From contig CAZUAI010000016.1 of NCBI GenBank assembly GCA_964617875.1, positions 17,947 to 81,946 on the forward strand: 64,000 nucleotides of DNA. Reading direction: 5' to 3'. Position 1 is the stretch's first letter, and every line of letters starts with the position of its first letter. The notes under the pieces were generated by a model. It was not told where the DNA came from. It worked only from the letters and a program-made list of their open reading frames with translations, and did not search any database. This document shows, one piece after another, positions 60,791-64,000 of the stretch. Position numbers and translations under genes: made by a program. The DNA is from CAZMVY01 sp964617875. Its GTDB lineage: Bacteria > Planctomycetota > Phycisphaerae > UBA1845 > PWPN01.

Positions 60791-62491
60791 CTACGGAATC
60801 CTCCCCCGGGTGTGCAGCACCGCCTCGACAGCGAACAGGAGCAACGCCGCCAACAGCAGGACCTCAAACGGCTGGAGCGAGAAGCGCCCCGCCGTGCGGC
60901 GAGCCTCGGTGTTCTCCGCCGTCGCGGGCGCCGGCGTCCACAGCGAACTGGCTTCCCGGCTGCCCGGCATGACCGCGAGGTTGTCCTTGATTGCGGCCCG
61001 ATCGGGCCACAGCGGATCGTCCACGATGCGTTCCGGCGGAATCACGACCGGATCGGCATCCCAGCCGGCCAGCGTGCGAATGCTTTGGGCGAGGAATACG
61101 CCGAACGCGGTCCGGCGGTTGGCCGTCGCATCCTCCGCCAGGAGGGCCGAAGCGAGATGCAGACACCGGGGGCCCTTGGCGGCGAGCACGGCGTCGTCGG
61201 CCATCAGGATCGGCACGCGGCCGCCCGGACGATCGCCCGTCGCAATGCTCGCGCCCGTTCCGCATGTGCCGCCTTCAAACTCCAGCGCGCCCGCCGATCG
61301 CGAATTGCCCACCGCGCGGACCGGACGCCCGGCCGGCGCCGCCGGGCCGCTGCGAACCAGTACGATGGACGGCCGGGCCGGCGGCATCGGGGCCGGATCC
61401 GAGATGACGTCGATATCGCACTCCTGCTCCGTTCCGACGAGCCGTACGCCGGGATCGCTCTCGAGCATCGCGCGAAGCGGCGCGGGCACCGCGCCGGTTG
61501 AGCCCGTCATGCCCACCCGAATCGGGACGCGCAGCGGCAGGCGAATCGCCGCGTGGTTGTCCGCATCGACGGCATCCGCGGGACCGAGATCGACTCGAAG
61601 CGTGTCGCCATCGGCCGGAACGTCGGCCAGGACGAAATCCGCCGTCGCCCCCGGCGCCAGAAGCCGTGTGTCGTGCAACAACGGTGCACCGCCACCCCGC
61701 TGCACGGTCAGACTGCCCTGTCGCGGTTGCTCCCCCCAGTAGCCGACGCGAAGCGTCAGTCGCCCGCGCGTGAGGTTGTCCGGGGAGGGCTCGAAGACCG
61801 CCGAGAGAATGGCTGCGTTGGGCTCCCGTCCGCCGATGCGGACAAAGTCGATGCGTGTGCCGTCGGGATCGCGCCGGGCCGGCTCCGGGCCCGGCCGGTT
61901 GCTGATGACCACGATTCGACGATTCGCGCGGCCCTCGAGCAGCGATTCGGCGAGCCGAAGCGCGTCGTCCATCGCGGCCGGGGTGCTCGCGGGTGCGAGG
62001 CCGGCAAGGCGTGCCGGAAGGACCGCACGCGGATCGTCAAAGCGGTGGGCCAGGCGCGGCCAGGGCCCGGCCACGACCAGCGCCAGCCGATCGTCGGCTC
62101 CCGATTCGTCCGCCGTCCTCCGCACCGCATCAACGGCCGACTGGAAATGTGTGCGGCCGCCGCTGTCGCCGGCCGCCTGCATCGCCATGCCGCCGTCCAG
62201 GACAATGACCTCCCACACACGGCCGGCCGGATCCGATGCCGGCCGCGGCTGCCCCAGCGCCAGCGACAGCAGAGCACAGATGAGCAGCAGCAGCGCGTAC
62301 GTGCCCGGGTGGCGGAAGCGCTCGAGCAAAGCCCGGGCGCGGCTCCGCTCGATCGCGTGCGCCCAGAACAGCGTGGTGATGACGCGGACCTCCTGCGGAC
62401 GGACCCGCAGCAGGTGCAGGACGACCAGCGCCCCGGCGCAGCCGAGGACCATCGCCGCCACCGCCCAGCCTGGAATCCCGCCGAATGTCAT
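60791..62491 (-). CDS. BatA-like VWA membrane protein with degenerate MIDAS
   Basis: This 566-residue protein has the aerotolerance BatA N-terminus: one helix at about 8-27 followed by VLHLLRVRPQEVRVITTLFW and a second helix (YALLLLICALLSLALGQPRP). A VWA-like domain follows, but the MIDAS motif reads VIVLDGGMAMQA instead of DxSxS, so metal binding is doubtful. The middle resembles a CARDB/beta-sandwich, then a second alpha/beta region. A C-terminal helix (FEVLLLAALLLFAVEAVLHT) ends the protein. It stands between DUF58 and the giant VWA-TPR gene, two bases upstream of the latter. Confidence 0.85.
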   Translation of the reverse strand: MTFGGIPGWAVAAMVLGCAGALVVLHLLRVRPQEVRVITTLFWAHAIERSRARALLERFRHPGTYALLLLICALLSLALGQPRPASDPAGRVWEVIVLDGGMAMQAAGDSGGRTHFQSAVDAVRRTADESGADDRLALVVAGPWPRLAHRFDDPRAVLPARLAGLAPASTPAAMDDALRLAESLLEGRANRRIVVISNRPGPEPARRDPDGTRIDFVRIGGREPNAAILSAVFEPSPDNLTRGRLTLRVGYWGEQPRQGSLTVQRGGGAPLLHDTRLLAPGATADFVLADVPADGDTLRVDLGPADAVDADNHAAIRLPLRVPIRVGMTGSTGAVPAPLRAMLESDPGVRLVGTEQECDIDVISDPAPMPPARPSIVLVRSGPAAPAGRPVRAVGNSRSAGALEFEGGTCGTGASIATGDRPGGRVPILMADDAVLAAKGPRCLHLASALLAEDATANRRTAFGVFLAQSIRTLAGWDADPVVIPPERIVDDPLWPDRAAIKDNLAVMPGSREASSLWTPAPATAENTEARRTAGRFSLQPFEVLLLAALLLFAVEAVLHTRGRIP

Positions 62492-62522
62492 GACCGCATC
62501 CGTCCTCGCCCGCTATTCCCGA

Positions 62523-62537
62523 CAGGCTGGAAGCCTG
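62523..62537 (+). repeat. Short palindromic repeat, divergent copy
   Basis: CAGGCT-GGA-AGCCTG is a 6-bp inverted repeat in the 77-base space between DUF58 and the BatA-like gene, followed by CGCCGCAAC. It shares the loop GGA and the general shape with the copies at 9221 and 29021. It may be a member of the same dispersed family or a separate variant. Confidence 0.55.
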
Positions 62538-62568
62538 CGCCGCAACGGGGCATGGCCCGCCTGCCGAA

Positions 62569-63447
62569 CTAGACCGTCAGCACTCCATCCACAAACAGCC
62601 CGCCCAGTTGCCCCAGGACGGGCTTGTCCGAATCCAGCCGGAAGTACACCGCACGGCGGCGGGCCGCGAAGCTCCCCAACTCGAAGCAGAACGCACGGTA
62701 TGCCCGCCGATAACTCTCCATTTCGCCCGATGTGATCGTCACATCGACGCCGGCGCCGGACTCGCAGTCGATCAGCCGCAGTTCGCCCGCCAGCGACGGG
62801 TCCGCGTCCGACTCGCGTGCGACCTGGATCAGTGCCGGCCGGTGCCGGAGCGATCGCATCGCCGCCGTGACCGCCGCCGCCCCGTGCGGGTCGAAAAAGT
62901 CCGAGATCACCACCGCCAGCCCGCTCCGCAGCCGCATCGCCCCGAACCGGCGCAACGAGCGCACGACATTCGTCGGGCCGGCCGGGCCCAGCCGCTCCAG
63001 GTAGCGAAGAACCCGCGGCAGCCCCTGCTTCCCCGACGATACGGACAGAGGCTCGCCCAGGTCCGCCCCGAACGGATGGATCGTCACGCGGTCCAACTGG
63101 TTCAGGCTGACGGCGGCGAGAACGGCCGCCATCTGTCTCGCGGCGTCGGCCCGGGGCGGGGCCTCGAAGAACATCGAATCGCTGACATCCACCAGCAGAT
63201 ACACGGGGAGGTTCTCGGTTTCTTCGAAGAGCCGCAGAAACAGCCGCCCGCTCCGCCGGAAGATGTTCCAGTCCACGCGCCGCAGATCGTCGCCCGGCAC
63301 ATACGGGCGGAAATCGCGGAACTCCATGCCCGCGCCCAGGTCGCGCGACCGGTGCTCGGCATGGCGCCCGCCGCCCGGCACCTGGCGCGCGATCATCCGC
63401 AGGGAGCGGATGGCGTTGACGAAGGAGTCGTTGAACAGCGTGGCCAT
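62569..63447 (-). CDS. DUF58/BatB-related VWA-like protein
   Basis: This 292-residue cytoplasmic protein has the DUF58 core: EFRDFRPYVPGDDLRRVDWN followed by FRRSGRLFLRLFEETENLP and the MIDAS motif LLVDVSDSMFF. The remaining VWA strands carry LAVVISDFFDPHG. These proteins usually work with a MoxR ATPase as a chaperone-like pair. The ATG lies three bases after the MoxR stop, so they are coupled. Length is short for DUF58 (often 300-400), because an N-terminal membrane part is missing, as in many members next to MoxR. Confidence 0.93.
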   Translation of the reverse strand: MATLFNDSFVNAIRSLRMIARQVPGGGRHAEHRSRDLGAGMEFRDFRPYVPGDDLRRVDWNIFRRSGRLFLRLFEETENLPVYLLVDVSDSMFFEAPPRADAARQMAAVLAAVSLNQLDRVTIHPFGADLGEPLSVSSGKQGLPRVLRYLERLGPAGPTNVVRSLRRFGAMRLRSGLAVVISDFFDPHGAAAVTAAMRSLRHRPALIQVARESDADPSLAGELRLIDCESGAGVDVTITSGEMESYRRAYRAFCFELGSFAARRRAVYFRLDSDKPVLGQLGGLFVDGVLTV

Positions 63448-63450
63448 GAT

Positions 63451-64000
63451 TCAGTTCGAGAACTCGCTGACGGCGCTGATGGCCGCCCGCACAAGGTCGT
63501 CGGGGTTGACCCGGTCTGACTGTCCCTCAAAGCTCAACAGGATGCGGTGCCGCAGCACGGGCGCCGCGACGTCGCGGATGTCCTGGCAGGACACGGCAAA
63601 GCGTCCGCCGAGGATCGCCCGCACCTTGCCCAGCAGCAGAAGCCCCTGGGCGCCGCGAGGACTCGCGCCGAGCGCAACCGCGTTGTTCACCGCCGCCGGG
63701 GCGTGGGCGGACCCGGGCTGCGTCGCCATGACGAGCCGGATCGCGTAGCTCCGCACCTGATCGGACACGGCGACGCTCCGCGCGATCCGCCTCATCGCCA
63801 CGATCTCCTCCCCCGACGAGATCGGCTCCACCGCGGGCTGCTGCACGTCGGTCGTGCGCTTGAGGATCTCATGCGACTCCGCCTCGGTGGGATACCCGAC
63901 GAGGAGCTTGACCATGAAGCGGTCCAGCTGCGCCTCGGGCAGCGGGTACGTCCCTTCCTGTTCGATCGGGTTCTGCGTGGCGACGACGATAAACGGTTCG
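63451..64000 (-). CDS. MoxR-family AAA+ ATPase, C-terminal part (cut by window edge)
   Basis: The visible part is about 183 residues; the frame is open to the right edge, so the N-terminus with Walker A lies outside and the internal ATG at 63915 is not the start. Sensor-1 region FIVVATQNPIEQEGTYPLPE and AQLDRFMVKLLVGYPT (arginine finger region) are diagnostic for MoxR. The C-terminal lid has SPRGAQGLLLLGKVRAILGG with the sensor-2 Arg. It is the first visible gene of the MoxR-DUF58-BatA-VWA/TPR operon. Confidence 0.95.
   Translation of the reverse strand, partial: EPFIVVATQNPIEQEGTYPLPEAQLDRFMVKLLVGYPTEAESHEILKRTTDVQQPAVEPISSGEEIVAMRRIARSVAVSDQVRSYAIRLVMATQPGSAHAPAAVNNAVALGASPRGAQGLLLLGKVRAILGGRFAVSCQDIRDVAAPVLRHRILLSFEGQSDRVNPDDLVRAAISAVSEFSN

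Overview
The window is high-GC DNA from a bacterium that is most likely a planctomycete, probably of the Phycisphaerae or a related uncultured lineage. Supporting signs are PEP-CTERM tails, dockerin-like C-terminal calcium-binding tags ending in CFNGPN, several sulfatases, Gfo/Idh/MocA and FG-GAP proteins, TPR proteins fused to glycosyltransferase-like membrane domains, and a MoxR/DUF58/BatA-type cluster. The lineage is inferred from gene content; no rRNA or tRNA gene was seen.

Layout. 1-2.7 kb: the 3' end of gltX and an OmpR-type two-component pair. 3.0-9.1 kb (minus): a probable operon of a Gfo/Idh/MocA oxidoreductase, an FG-GAP repeat protein and a GH84-like hexosaminidase. 9.1-10.9 kb: an accessory patch with palindromic repeats, a GIY-YIG nuclease pseudogene and a VapBC module with a visible operator. 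11.0-13.9 kb: a GH106-type alpha-L-rhamnosidase. 14.1-16.8 kb: an NtrB/NtrC-like pair. 16.8-20.4 kb (minus): a three-subunit proton-translocating transhydrogenase (pntAA-pntAB-pntB) plus a small lipoprotein. This faces a divergent alanine dehydrogenase coupled to a MacAB-like efflux system (20.6-25.1 kb). 25.1-29.5 kb: two convergent membrane/TPR proteins. 29.5-33.2 kb: two divergent sulfatases. 33.2-37.3 kb: an acyl-CoA ligase-like enzyme and a FixL/FixJ-like pair.

37.6-45.3 kb is a run of secreted proteins: a PEP-CTERM protein followed by a strong terminator, a six-heme cytochrome, a broken PEP-CTERM gene, and two more proteins. The cytochrome and those last two each end in a pair of dockerin-like repeats. 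45.6-49.2 kb: a radical SAM/SPASM enzyme, a double-ACT regulator, a sulfatase remnant and a polytopic membrane protein. 49.6-51.8 kb (minus): a Cys-rich TPR protein followed by a NapH-type ferredoxin with an HMA-like tail. 51.9-64.0 kb (minus): MoxR (cut by the edge), DUF58, a BatA-like protein and a 2,960-residue protein joining VWA domains to about 2,000 residues of TPR-like helices.

Most of the window supports degradation of complex, often sulfated polysaccharides, envelope transport and signalling. The least ordinary items are the giant VWA-TPR fusion, the dockerin-tagged multiheme cytochrome and its neighbours, the ferredoxin/Cys-rich TPR pair, and a palindromic repeat inserted in frame into a protein-coding gene.
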